64,000 nucleotides of DNA from Sparassis latifolia (lineage: Eukaryota > Basidiomycota > Agaricomycetes > Polyporales > Sparassidaceae): NCBI GenBank assembly GCA_018466975.1, contig CM031553.1:682001-746000 (forward strand), given 5' to 3'. The position numbers and the translations under genes were made by a program. The notes under the pieces were generated by a model. That model searched no databases, was not told the origin of the DNA, and worked only from the letters and a program-made list of their open reading frames with translations. Shown one piece after another: positions 1 to 10,660 of this stretch; position 1 is the first letter of the stretch, and every line of letters begins with the position of its first letter.

Positions 1-2440
1 GGACTCTGCAACTCCCTGATGACTTTCCAAATGATAATGAATACACTCTTTGAGGACATAATTGATGAAGCATGGATAGTCATTTACATAGATGATATCC
101 TTATCTTCTCGAACAATTTGAAAGAACATTATGTTCAAACGTGATGTGTACTCACCAATGACTCAAAGACAACGACCTATTCCTTAAACCAGAAAAGTGT
201 TTCTTTGATGTTAAGGAAGTTGAATTCCTAGGCATAATCATTCAAGAAAACTACATCAGCATAGACCCTATCAAACTTAAAGAAATTGCAGAATGGCTTA
301 AACCAAGCAAAGTAAAAGGTGTTTGCTCTTTCTTAGAGTTTGGAAACTTCTACCAGAAATTCATTGCCAACTTCTCAGATATTGCCAAACTATTGATGAA
401 CCTTACATATACTGCTGCTGGATCTCCACCTTTTGAATGGACAACAGAATGCCAGATGGCTTTTGACACATTAAAACAATGATTCAGTACCACCCCAGTA
501 CTGTTACTGCCTGACAAGGCAAAACCCTTTATTGTCAAATCTGACACTTTCAAGTTTGCTACGGGTGCAGTTTTACACCAAGCTGATATCAATGGAGACC
601 TTCATCCTTGTGCCTACATTTCACAGATGCTCAACTCATCTGAACAAAACTATAAAATCTATGACCATGAACTCCTTGGAATCATTCGAGCCTTTACTGA
701 ATGGCATCATTATCTCAAATGCTCTCTCCATCTCGTCAAAGTTTGCAGTGATCACAAGAACCTCATGTATTTTCATACAGCCCAGAAGTTAAATCACTGA
801 CAAGCATGATAAAGTCTCAAATTATAGCAATTTGATCTTCACCTCATCCACGTCTCTGGCACTCCAATGATCTAATCTGATGTGTTATCTCATTGTAACA
901 AACTTGATGACAGTGAAAGTGACAATGAAGATTGCATCCTCTTACCTGAGGCAATGTTCGTGTGATCTATTTCCTCATCCTCAATACTATTCGACGAAAT
1001 TAGGAATCATGCAGCAAAAGACCTCATTGTTCATGAAGTCCTTGAAGTGATCATGCATAAAGAGCCATTCTCCATAAAATCCTCACTGTGTGACTGAAAA
1101 GTTTATGATGATGTCATCCTTTATAAGGGAAAGATTTATATCTCACCATCCAAACCTCTCTATTGTGACCTCATTTGACTACATCATGACTCCCCCCGAC
1201 ATGGGCCACCCTGGAAAGTTCAACACTCTTGAACTGTTACGATGCAAATTTTGGTGACTTGGCATGTATGCATTTGTCAACAATTATATTGAAGGCTGTG
1301 CTGCCTGTTAACAGATAAAACTGAATACTCATCCAACTTGTATTCCTTTTGAACCAATTCTCGCAAACTCACACACATTTTCATTTTTCTGTTGCATCAC
1401 CAATTTTATCACTGACCTCCCCATTTCCCAGTTTTAATTTGATTATGGTCATGGTAGACCATGACCTTATGAAGGGGGTGATTCTTACACCCTGCCTCAA
1501 AATGATTACTGCTGAGGAAACAGCCAAGATTTTTCATAACAAAGTCTACTCGCAATTTGAATTATCTGACTGAATTATCTCAGATAGAGGACCTCAATAT
1601 GCATTTAAGGTCTTCCAAGAATTAAATCAACTACTCCAGATCAGATCATCAATAAGTACAGCTTATCACTCTCAAACAGACAAAGAAACAGAACGAGTCA
1701 ACCAGGAGCTGGAAATCTATCTTCAACTCTATTGCAGAAACAACCCTAAAATATGAACTGATCACCTGCCAGACCTCAAGTTTTGTCATAATACGAGGGA
1801 ACACTCAGCATGAAAGATGAGCCCATTTCGCATTATAATGGAATACGAACCATGTGGACTCCCTTTTGTATTTCTAACCACAAACATTCCATTGGTTGAA
1901 TTCAGGCTCAACATATTGCAGAAAATAAGGCTAGAAGTATTAGCCATGCACGAGTTAACCCAACAACAGATGGCAGACTGAGTCAGACAAGAATCACTGA
2001 AGTTTATACTAGGACAGAAGATCTGGCTAGACTCAAGAAATCTGAAGGTCAACTATGCCTCATGCAAGATAGCACCTAAATGTGAGGGACCATTTGAAAT
2101 TGTTGAAGTTATCAGACTAGCCAACTATCATCTCAAACGCCTGAAGACCTGGTGAGTTTATTCTATATTTCACACTGCCCTTCTATCTTCTTATCATAAA
2201 AATGACATACATGGTCTGAATTATATGAACCCACCACCTGATGTTGTTGATAACAAAGAAGAATATAAAGTCAAAGCCATCCTGAATCACAAGACATACT
2301 GAGGTCATCTGAGGTACTTAGTCAAGTGGAAGGGATATTCGTCAGCAGAAAACTCATAGGAACCTGCCCACAATTTACAGAATGTAAAGCAGACTCTTAA
2401 TGCATATAAAAGGACCAGGGTAATCAAGTAGAAAATAAAG
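1..2440 (+). mobile_element. Ty3/gypsy chromovirus pol relic (RT, RNase H, integrase, chromodomain)
   Basis: The order of recognisable blocks is that of Ty3/gypsy pol. The reverse transcriptase active-site block YIDDILIFS is at about 88-114. The palm/connection region is at about 195-350 ([19 protein letters not shown]). RNase H is at about 430-800 ([17 protein letters not shown], then SDHKNL). Integrase is at about 1190-2100 (SDRGPQYAF at about 1580, [16 protein letters not shown] at about 1660). A chromodomain-like tail (YLVKWKGYSSAENS) is at about 2310-2360, which identifies a chromovirus. The left end runs off the window, so gag, protease and the 5' LTR are not visible. The frame is broken repeatedly by TGA and TAA codons and by at least one frameshift near 140, so the copy cannot encode a working polyprotein. 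The base composition is much more AT-rich than the genes to its right. Confidence 0.9.
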
Positions 2441-2454
2441 AAATTGGAATGACT

Positions 2455-3560
2455 ACTATGATGGCCTTCCTTGTTATCTTTCTAATCATCCTCCACTGCA
2501 CAACCCTCGCTTCCCTTTAGATCATCCACCAAATCCTTATCAGACAACTTATTGAACACACCCTCTTCACATGAGACAATTCACACACTAACGGCTGGGG
2601 TGATCAGAATAATGCTTAGAACTGATCAGACAGTTCTTATCTCTGTGGAAATACTCTTTATCGCCCAATGAATTTTCATCTATTTGATTGTCACCCACAT
2701 TCACGACATTCTATTTTATATTACAGATAACTGCAATCTCCTTAATGACTGAAAGATATAAAAGGAGGAGAAGATGACATATCATCAATGCCCACTTCTG
2801 CTATTAACACCCTTATTAACAACATACTTGCTGAAGTCACTTCCACAATTATGAATACCCTCACATCACCTACACTTGTCAATGGAGTACTCTCTCGAAC
2901 ACAGACACCCTTTATCTGTGCTTCATTGCCTTCACCTTCAATCAAACTTAGTCATGCATCGAACGAACAAGAATTTGTCATATGTCTGATCTCGGCCATC
3001 TGCATTCCTGTAGACTTCACAGACATTCTCGTTACCCTACAAAATTGCCCGCAAGATTGACAAGCAGTGGGTTCTATGCAGTGAACATTAGAAATGATCG
3101 AGTGAATGCAAACGGCCAGACAAGAGCTCATCACAGCAGAAAAAAGGATGAGTAGAGCCTGAACCAGAGTTGACCAAGTCTGGTCTCTGATGTATAGTAC
3201 AGTCACCCATACAGCACAGAAGATCTGAAGGAAGCATGAGGATGAAGACATCAGGCACATTCTTAGATATGCCAGTAATGCAAGACCTGCATCCACTCCT
3301 TGCTTCTCACCAGAACCAATTTCTGTTCAACCTCACCCTCCTCATTCACATGTACCTACTGGTTGATCACCGCTATTACAATCCTCCTTCTCACTTACAT
3401 TGACTTCTTCACATCACAGTCATCTCTATTGTGATGAATGTATGCATGAACAAGGACCACGAATCAGCCAATGAATGTGCTATAGATGTGAAGGTGATTA
3501 TTATGTTTGAGACTGCCCTCGACAATGATAAAAACTACAATATTTCTTGTGGGACAAGAA
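2455..3560 (+). pseudogene. Broken reading region with a retroviral-type zinc-knuckle remnant, between chromodomain and putative 3' LTR
   Basis: Downstream of the chromodomain the same strand holds about 1.1 kb of broken reading frame with many stops. The longest clean piece is 2788-3060 (Thr/Ser/Pro/Ile-rich, no recognised domain). Near 3433-3530 there is a cysteine pattern CDECMHEQG followed by CYRCEGDYYV-stop-DCP. This looks like a Gag zinc knuckle in which the histidine has become tyrosine and one residue a stop. In Ty3/gypsy elements the knuckle normally lies upstream of pol, so this may be a third reading frame of the element or part of a second, nested copy. I cannot tell which. It is not a working gene. 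Confidence 0.45.
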
Positions 3561-3577
3561 ATATTAGATGGGAGCTG

Positions 3578-4831
3578 ATGTTACAATGCTCCTCAGTTAT
3601 AGCATGTCTTTTCTTTTTGCTTTTCTTCGTTCTCTTTACTTTACCAGACCCTGTGATTTATCACGTGACTCATCTCAGTGCAACCTCCAATTCTCTACTC
3701 AGATGCCCAGAACCCCTAGTCTAGGGTTACACTGGATCCAACTTCTATCATTGTCAGTTATTAAGGATAATCTTTAGTGCTAATAAGCACGAAAAAAGAA
3801 TTAACTTTCTGCTAACTAAGCAGTCCATCTCAAACTGGAGATGATTTTTTTGGATTATCTTAGAAGAATGTTTAAGATAATCCTAAGGATTGTCCAAAGG
3901 ATTATCTGAGTTTAAAACATATTTTTAAACTTGCCATCAGCCAGGATTAAACCCTCAACCTTGAGAGATAGTCACATGATCATGTGACATTAGACACTTT
4001 AGCCACTATATCATGTGTGCTTGCAAGCTTACACCCATGTGTGTTATATATAAGAAATTTTGCTACAGAGACAGGCAAATTCTTTTTACATGAGTATAAC
4101 TAAGTAAAACTCAAGACAAAGAATGTTATAGTGGCATTTCATACAGTCTATACTGTTATTTATATCACAATACCTATATATTAATTTTACATATATTCTA
4201 AACTATTCACCTTATGAATACTATTACAGATTCATTCTCTGAACTTAAAATTGATAATCACAGTCTTTTTGTTAAAGATAAGATAACAATGTGATTGCAT
4301 TATAAAGTATATACTAAAGATGTTATTATAAACAAAGCTTTGCCTTGTGTTTCACTTAGTTATGCTCATGTAGACAGAATTTTGCCTAAGTCTCTTTAGC
4401 AAAATCTCTTATATATATCACACATGAGTGTAAGCTTACAAGCATACATGATGTAGTGGCTAAAGTGTCTAATGTCACATGATCATGTGGCTATCTCTCA
4501 AGGTTGAGGGTTTAGTCCTGGCTGATGGCAAGTTTAAAAATATGTTTTAAACTCAGATAATCCTTTGGATAATCCTTAGGATTATCTTAAACACTCTTCT
4601 AAGATAATCCAAAAAAATCATCTCCAGTTTGAGATGGACTGCTTAGTTAGCAGGAAGTTAATCCTTTTTTCGTGCTTATTAGCACTAAAGATTATCCTTA
4701 ATAACTAACATCACTGTGGCTCATGATGCTGCATTTGTTTGAGCTCCACAAACTCAATCTCTTGCAAACAGGTGAGTCTTGAGTGAGTGTGCTATATTCT
4801 GTTATTTACCTTGAGTTATTCTAGCTTACCA
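3578..4831 (+). repeat. Putative 3' LTR, interrupted by a foldback element
   Basis: A candidate LTR start TGTTACAATGC is at about 3578, preceded by a short purine-rich stretch (AGATGGGAGC) that could act as polypurine tract. The sequence is interrupted at 3756-4706 by the foldback element and resumes with about 125 bp ending near TTACCACA at about 4831, just before the KDZ-like reading frame. No second LTR lies in the window, so this rests only on position and the TG...CA ends. Confidence 0.35.
3756..4706. mobile_element. Foldback (long terminal inverted repeat) element nested in the chromovirus
   Basis: Two long arms are near-perfect reverse complements: about 3756-4125 and about 4338-4706, leaving a core of about 210 bp. 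The outer ends read AGTTATTAAGGATAATC on the left and its complement on the right. Both arms carry the same internal blocks, including TCACATGATCATGTGA. A TTAA lies at each edge of the arms (3761-3764 and 4698-4701). That would fit a TTAA-targeting family, but TTAA is its own complement and so proves nothing about target duplication. No transposase is encoded, so it is non-autonomous. It separates the putative LTR into two parts and so is probably younger than the retroelement. The arms differ by scattered substitutions, mostly C/T or G/A. Confidence 0.8.
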
Positions 4832-4832
4832 C

Positions 4833-5465
4833 ATGAGGATGCACATCGCAAAGTCTCTGCAGACTCAGTGTCAGGCAATCTGCAATGCTGTGCAGATATA
4901 TAATGCGGTGGCAAGGGCTCTTGATTCTTTGAGGCCTATGCTAGACTGGGCTAAGGTATCACACTACTTATTCCTCGACAAGTTTGACCTCCTATGTAAC
5001 ACCTGGAATAATGTGCACGAGAAGCCATGGACATGGCCAGCCATCCATGAGACTATGAAGCTCATCCAGCGCATTGCCTGTGCACTTGAGGAGGTTGAGT
5101 GATGCAACTGCAAGATTTGCAGACTACACACTTCGATTAGAGATAAGAATGCACACTTCATGGCAGTGCTTCAGGAGCTACATGATAGGCACTTCTCACT
5201 CTTTGGAGCAGTGGATGACTTCTGCAAGCGATACTGTAAGGTTAACTCTCGACATCTGATGTGCCTCCACCAGATTTATACACTAGAAGGATTCTCAAGC
5301 ATGCCTTCACCAGGTCAGTGCCACAGTTTGCACCCCCAGGTCATCATTGCCACATCAGACATACAAGCTCCTGTAAATGGTGAGGTTCTGCAAGAGAATG
5401 ATGATGCTGCTGGTGAAGATGAGGAGGCTGAGCTCCAGATTGACAGGCTTGTCAAGTACATTTGA
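4833..5465 (+). pseudogene. Fragment resembling the C-terminal region of KDZ-type transposase proteins, one internal stop
   Basis: One frame runs from ATG 4833 to the stop at 5465 and is broken only by a TGA at 5100-5102. Read through, it gives about 210 residues. The blocks ALDSLRPMLDWAKVSHYLFL, DLLCNTWNNVHEKPWTWPAI, ICRLHTSIRDK and an acidic tail match my memory of the alpha-helical C-terminal region of agaricomycete proteins with a CxC2/KDZ (Kyakuja-Dileera-Zisupton) transposase core. The cysteine cluster and the catalytic RNase H-like core are absent, so at best this is a terminal fragment. The TGA sits where an arginine codon CGA is plausible (E-V-E-stop-C-N-C). The family call is from memory. 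Confidence 0.5.
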
Positions 5466-5639
5466 AATCTGTTTATCCAGTAGTTGTCATATACAAATGC
5501 ATTGATTTTTAACATCATATATTGAAAATACAGTAAATACAATATTTGCCCTATGACTAAAATGACAGAACTTGCAGTGAGTGCAGAGGAGTCACATTTG
5601 AGGAGGTAGACAATGAGTAGGATTGCGAGTTAATCATGC

Positions 5640-6500
5640 ATAATTTGCAGTGCCACAACTTGAGTGCAAGTTGTGCCGCTTCACTTGATCAATGCACGTG
5701 GCTGTCAATGCTGCAATGCCACCCTCCACTCCTGCTTGTACTGTCCTGCAACACATTTATATCATTCTGGGGGATCTGACCTGTTGTAATCCAGTGGTGG
5801 GAAGTTCACAGTGTGCGCATTACACTAATTTAAACTGTCTATTAAACTCACCGGGATGCCATCAAGTCCTGACATTGCCCATGGCAACTGCACCACACCC
5901 TGGCCAATCGTCTTTCAGTGCCACAATATGGAGCAAGTAACTGCCATTACTCTGATCACCGATATCTTCAGCAATCTGTGTGCGAACATTGACTCTGTTG
6001 CATGTGATGTCAGAAAACACCTGCTCTTGCATTCCGAGATCCATCTAGTCAAAGGGGCCAATAAATGGTATGTGTTCTTGTATGGGAGAGATACAGAGAT
6101 CTACCTGACTTGGTCAGTGAGCTCTTTATGCACACCTTGTTAACTGACTGACAGCCTCAAAGGCCCAAATGTGAGGCACAAGTCAGTGGATTTCCTGGCA
6201 TAAAGCACTGCTCCTTTACACACCTGCAAGATGTGGTCACATTCTACATAGACAAGGACAATGAAGGTGCTGTTCAGCCAGTCCCAGGAAGAAGGCAGCA
6301 GCAGATGAGAATGTGGCAGCCAGTCCTAGTTCACCTGCAAATGCCACTGCAGGTGGTGCCTATGCTGCATTCACTGCTGCTGCTCTCACTACTAGTGCTC
6401 CCTTTTCTATCATCTCCCCAAATGCCTGTTCATTGACCCTGCCACTGCCACTGCTGCCACTACTGCCACCCGCATCTCAGCCACCATTCATGTGATGAGT
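5640..6500 (+). pseudogene. Relic encoding an RNase H1 N-terminal (viroplasmin-like) domain and an Ala/Pro tail
   Basis: In one frame at about 6040-6120 the sequence reads GANKWYVFLYGRDTEIYLTW. After a frameshift it continues at about 6165-6250 with CEAQVSGFPGIKHCSFTHLQ and DVVTFYID. Together these have the shape of the small RNase H1 N-terminal/caulimoviral inclusion-body domain: a tyrosine-rich strand, GIY..W, then QVSGFPG..H.SF. Many basidiomycete genes of unknown role carry it. It is followed at about 6300-6490 by an Ala/Ser/Pro/Leu-rich tail. No single frame covers both halves and upstream coding is broken, so I treat it as decayed. Its relation to the adjacent KDZ-like fragment is unknown. 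Confidence 0.45.
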
Positions 6501-7213
6501 GAGCAGGTGGTGCCAGATTTTCATATAGAATTTTTGTATTACTCCTAGTATATGCCAAATCACAATGTAACTGACTTTGTGCAATGGCTCAAGTGCACCG
6601 TTGCTCCACACACTGAGCATAAGATATATAATAAGGTGGTTAATTTATAGTAGCTTCACTCTATAAGTATAGTATTGTATAGCAGGAAAGAATGACAACA
6701 AGAAGCAAAAAAAGCAGAGAGAAATGAGCCAGAAATGGAGGAGTAGTCAGCAGTGATGACAGTGGTGACAATGATGACGATGGGCGTGCACTCAGTGGCG
6801 AGATGCAGTGGAGCTTGAGGGCACATGCCTGAAGTCTGATGAGCAGGGCGGGCCATCAGAATCTCTAGGCGAGACTATCGGCACAGTGCTCGAAGCCTTA
6901 TCACAGATAGTGAGAAAATATCTTATATTGGGGGCTGACACTATTTGTGGGTGCTACTCGGAGTGTAAGAGGAATAAGCTTTCTGAGCTAGTTAGGTGGC
7001 CATACATGGTCTGTACAGCAAGCTAATAAGCTTCTAAACACGTGAGGTCCAGGTGGAACAACACTGTTATTCTAGCAGAGTTGCCTAATTTGAATTATTC
7101 AAAGTCGCGGAGTTCCAATAATTCAATCGGCGCCCATTCTCGAGAACCGCAACGACCACGACGGCCACAACGACGACACCACCGTCACGAACGACAACGA
7201 CGACTCCTTCGCT
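6501..7213. other. Transition from AT-rich repeats to GC-rich gene space; upstream region of the TAF8-like gene
   Basis: I find no gene here. A short frame at 6808-7026 has no recognisable domain. 6730-6800 is rich in GATGA-type simple repeats. Around 7030-7100 the composition changes abruptly from AT-rich to GC-rich, and 7140-7210 is rich in CGACNN trinucleotide repeats directly in front of the start codon at 7214. Confidence 0.5.
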
Positions 7214-9008
7214 ATGGAAGGAGGCGCTAGGAAGCTGCTTGAGGCTGCTACAATTGAAACTCTGCACGCTCATAACTTCTCGCGCTCATCGACTCAAGCG
7301 ACGCACGCTCTGACGGATCTATTGTCTCGCTACCTGACCCTCTTGTCGACCTCATGCGCCAGGTACGCCGAACACGCCGGTCGGCTGCGACTCACCGCAC
7401 GCGATGCGGTCTCTGTACTGGACGAGCTTGGAGTTGGTGTGGATGAGCTGAGCGAATACTGCGCAGGCGAGGCGAAGGATTTGTCGCGCTACGCGGTGCA
7501 CACCGCGCGCAGGATCGAGGATCTGAACGAATTTAAGGGTCAGTGGAATCGTGCTTTGCGCACCGTTCATTCATGATATTGTTTCGGTAGCTTCTTTCGC
7601 AAATGGCCTCAGAGAGGACCGCGACGACGCCATTCCACTGGTGTACGGGCGTGTGCCCAGTCCGGTCTTTGACGAAGAGGGGGCGGAAAGCGAGAGTGGC
7701 GAGGAGACTCAGGAGTCCGAAGAGGAAGCGACGACTCCGGACATCGCAATCCTACAAGAGGACGGCGCGACCACCGCGATGGATGCGAGTGGCGAGAGCG
7801 ATGGAGCGCTGATCAAGCGTGGTAAGAAGCGCGCAGGGACGCCGACACTCCCTCTGTCGCCAATATCCAACCCGTCGACGCCGGCACGCAAGCGAGCACG
7901 GACGGCCAGCTGGCGTCCTCCGTCTCACATACCCGATTTTCTGCCGCCGTTTCCCACCGACTCTCCGAGACATTCACCATCGCCACCTCCTCAAGATACA
8001 TCCGCCCCCAGCCAGCCAGTCAAGCTGGAACGTCCGCCATCTCCTCTGCCGCAGCCTCAGATGGCGGCATCCACATCCTCGGCGGATTATCTCACGGCGA
8101 TTCCATACCCCCTTTCCACATTAGCCTCAACTCCGTCGTGGCACCTCCCATCAGCGCCTCCGCTCTCCCCTGCACCTTCTGTACCAACTTTCTCCAGGCT
8201 CCCAATACCACAAACACAGCCCGCACTGCTCGGAGCCTATCACCACGTTCTTACCCATCCTCCTGCCGACACAGTGACACCAGCAACTCCAGCGCGGTAC
8301 AAAGTTGCGCTGGGCTTCCTCGCCCAGTCGGAAGCCACCCCTCGCTGGGATCCTGGACCGACCCTGTTCTCAACCGCCGCACCGAATTTTCCGCGCGTGG
8401 CAGCGATTGGCCCGACTTATCCCGCTCCGATCGTGGAGACCAAGAGTGAGAAGGAAGAGAATGACAAAGACAAGAAGTCGAATCTACCCATGGTGCCTCC
8501 CAGGCCCGTGGTTGCCTGCGAGCGAATAACGCCCCTCCTCAGTCAGCAAGTGTCGCGTCTGCCTCAGGTGGCTCGGCGGGTCCTTCCCGTAAGCCTTTGT
8601 TTTTGTATATTTCTATGATTTGTAACTTACATCTCCTGTGCTAAGAATTCTGTATATAATCGGACAACTCGCTTGACTCATCCTCCTGTCCTGTTTCGCG
8701 GAAACCAAAGGCTCACGTATGGGCCGGGAGTTAACGCACCATGGAACTCAGGTGTGCCAACTCCTGCAACAACACCCGCGCTGGGCAAATCCAAAGACGG
8801 GCATGGCTCGAACGGCCTCCCGAATGGCAAGGACGCTGCAGCGCCGGCGAAGGCGCTGCCGGACGCGCGTTTGTACGCGACGTGGAATTACGAGCAGAAA
8901 CATTATCAGGACCCCACTATGGTACGGAGGGGCAGAATCAGTAGTATCGCGAGTGTGGTGGGAGCGCCGCCTGGCAGAGCAAGGAGTGAGACCAGGCATC
9001 TGAGCTGA
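7214..9008 (+). CDS. TAF8: TAF8-like TFIID subunit with histone-fold (bromodomain-associated) domain
   Basis: Three exons fit in phase: 7214-7538, 7591-8588 and 8646-9008 (introns of 52 and 57 nt), giving 561 residues. Residues about 5-95 form a histone fold of the bromodomain-associated type (KLLEAATIETLHAHNF, then ALTDLLSRYLTLLSTSC, then a third helix). An acidic linker follows (about 120-160), then a basic patch (KRGKKRAGTP, KRARTAS) and the block SHIPDFLPPFPT, which fits the short proline motif of the TAF8 C-terminal domain. The rest is Ser/Pro-rich and low in complexity. TAF8 pairs with TAF10 and sits in lobe B of TFIID in the nucleus. The start is the first ATG of the open frame, just after a CGAC-repeat leader. 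The alternative is another histone-fold protein such as TAF3 or an SPT7 relative; the IPDFLPPFP block favours TAF8. Confidence 0.72.
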
Positions 9009-9385
9009 GAGAGTACATGACGGATCGGTATCGCGGTCCACTGTACGCTTCTGGGACGTTACGAGAGGAAGTACTCATCATCAAGTTATTACATTGCATT
9101 GGAAGTCGTGTTATCTGCTTTCGAGTAACATTTGTTATCATCTGGAGCAAGGCCTGTTACGAATCAGACGTGCGATTGAGAGAGATGTAGGACGGGCCGT
9201 GCGGACATGATCATTGCTATGGCACTCGCTCGGTTGGGCGTCTGTCCGCACAAAATGCGGGAAGCCCACGCAGGGGTGCACTCACTTCGCTGTTCCACCT
9301 TCTCCCTCTGGTAGGCTGGCCACTCATTGTTTTTTCTACCCTTCGTTTTCCATCGTTTTACCCTTCGTTTGATTTTGCTTTCGCG
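9009..9385. other. Intergenic region
   Basis: A stretch of 377 bp between the TAF8-like gene and the secreted-protein gene, both on +. It serves as 3' UTR of the first and promoter of the second. I see no further gene and no strong TATA box. Confidence 0.5.
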
Positions 9386-10128
9386 ATGCACTCGTTCTTC
9401 AACCTCTTCTTCACGCTCGTGGCCGTACTCGCAGGCCGAGGCACGTCCGCTCTCCACCAGCTTCGATCTCACTGATTGACTATATCTGATAACTAGCACT
9501 CGCTCTAAACATAACCATTGGTGGCTCGCTGGGCGTCATACCTGCCACCCAGTTCCTGAACGTCAGCGATGCGACGCTCGCGAGCGACGTGAGTTACGAC
9601 TTCCTCGACGACTACTACTCCGTGTCGAGCTCACGCGAATCGACAGTGCCAGACCCAGTGTGCCCCCGGTTTCACCGCCATCCAGGTATGTAACCCAGTC
9701 ATTCCCCGCGCCGAACACATTGCCAATTCCACCGCAGGCATGCACGGACGACGTCTGTCTGTGCGACATGTCGACCGTTACCGCGGTTACCGCCTGTGAA
9801 CAATGCATGTTCAACGACCTGATCTCGAAAAACACCGTGAGCTCCGACCCGAGGGCCGGATCTGCCACGGCGCTTTCAGGTGCGCACACATTTCATCCTG
9901 GATCCCACTGTCCTTAATGACACGGCGTTCTGTACCGTCCCACAGCGTACGCTGCCGCATGTCTGGCCTCGGTCAACGTCACCGTTCCCACGACGGAGAT
10001 TACGCTGACGCTCCTCAGATTGGGACGGGCCTTTTGGGCTCGGGCTCGACACGGCCGGTACGGTGATCACCCTTATCGCGGGCATTCTGTTGGCCGGCGG
10101 GTCTCTTACAATCCTCAACACGATGTGA
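9386..10128 (+). CDS. Small secreted or surface-anchored cysteine-rich protein, function unknown
   Basis: The start codon opens a signal peptide (MHSFFNLFFTLVAVLA). Later exons that fit in phase are about 9510-9588 (ALNITIGGSLGVIPATQF), 9647-9685 (CQTQCAPGFTAIQ), 9738-9879 (ACTDDVCLCDMSTVTAV, then CEQCMFNDLI) and one from 9946. The cysteine spacing C..QC..CTDDVCLC..CEQC recalls small eight-cysteine fungal surface proteins, but I cannot assign CFEM or hydrophobin. If a further intron at 9961-10018 is spliced (branch-like CTGAC 8 nt before its AG), the protein ends in a hydrophobic segment AGTVITLIAGILLAGGSLTIL just before the stop at 10126-10128. That fits a membrane anchor or GPI-type signal. 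Without that splice it ends differently in a basic, unconvincing tail. The first intron's donor is not resolved. Confidence 0.55.
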
Positions 10129-10660
10129 GGGCTCGCAGGGTGTGGGTTCCACCGCGAGTCTCGGTGGCTTCAGAAGACTTGTGCGCATCGTAGTCCGCTG
10201 GTTGGTGGTCTCTCGACTCTGGTTCTAGTTGAGAGCATATTTATATAGGGAGAATACGGTTGGCTGTAAGGTGACTTGCAACTACTCAGTGAGAGCACCC
10301 GTGTCATAGCTGCAGACCTAAATGACAGCTACTATATCGGAGGATGGTTACCAGGACATGACAGTTCAACTCAACACAGCATCCCCGCAAAGTGTTCGAA
10401 TTGTTCTGGGTGAGCGACCAAAGCGACCACGTGACACTCCATTGTATCAATGATTGGACGGGGCGATGAGAGTACATGGACACAGAACAAATTGGTACAT
10501 GCACAACGAGGGGACTGCTACTGCGGGCTTAACAGACAAGACGGTAAGCGTGTGACAAAGACAGATATACGACCAAGATGAAAGGAGACGATCTGCCCAG
10601 AAGGAAAGGCAAACCGTGAATCAATGTCCTGATACGTACAGGAGACGGGCACATACAAAG
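10129..10660. other. Convergent intergenic region
   Basis: 532 bp between the 3' ends of the secreted-protein gene (+) and eIF5A (-). I see nothing beyond presumptive 3' UTRs. Confidence 0.5.

Noticed and set aside
1..5465. Alternative genetic code with TGA read as Trp or Arg
   Set aside because: TGA codons interrupt only repeats and relics. Intact genes nearby end in TGA (DAHP synthase, LIM protein, TAF8-like) and have no internal TGA.
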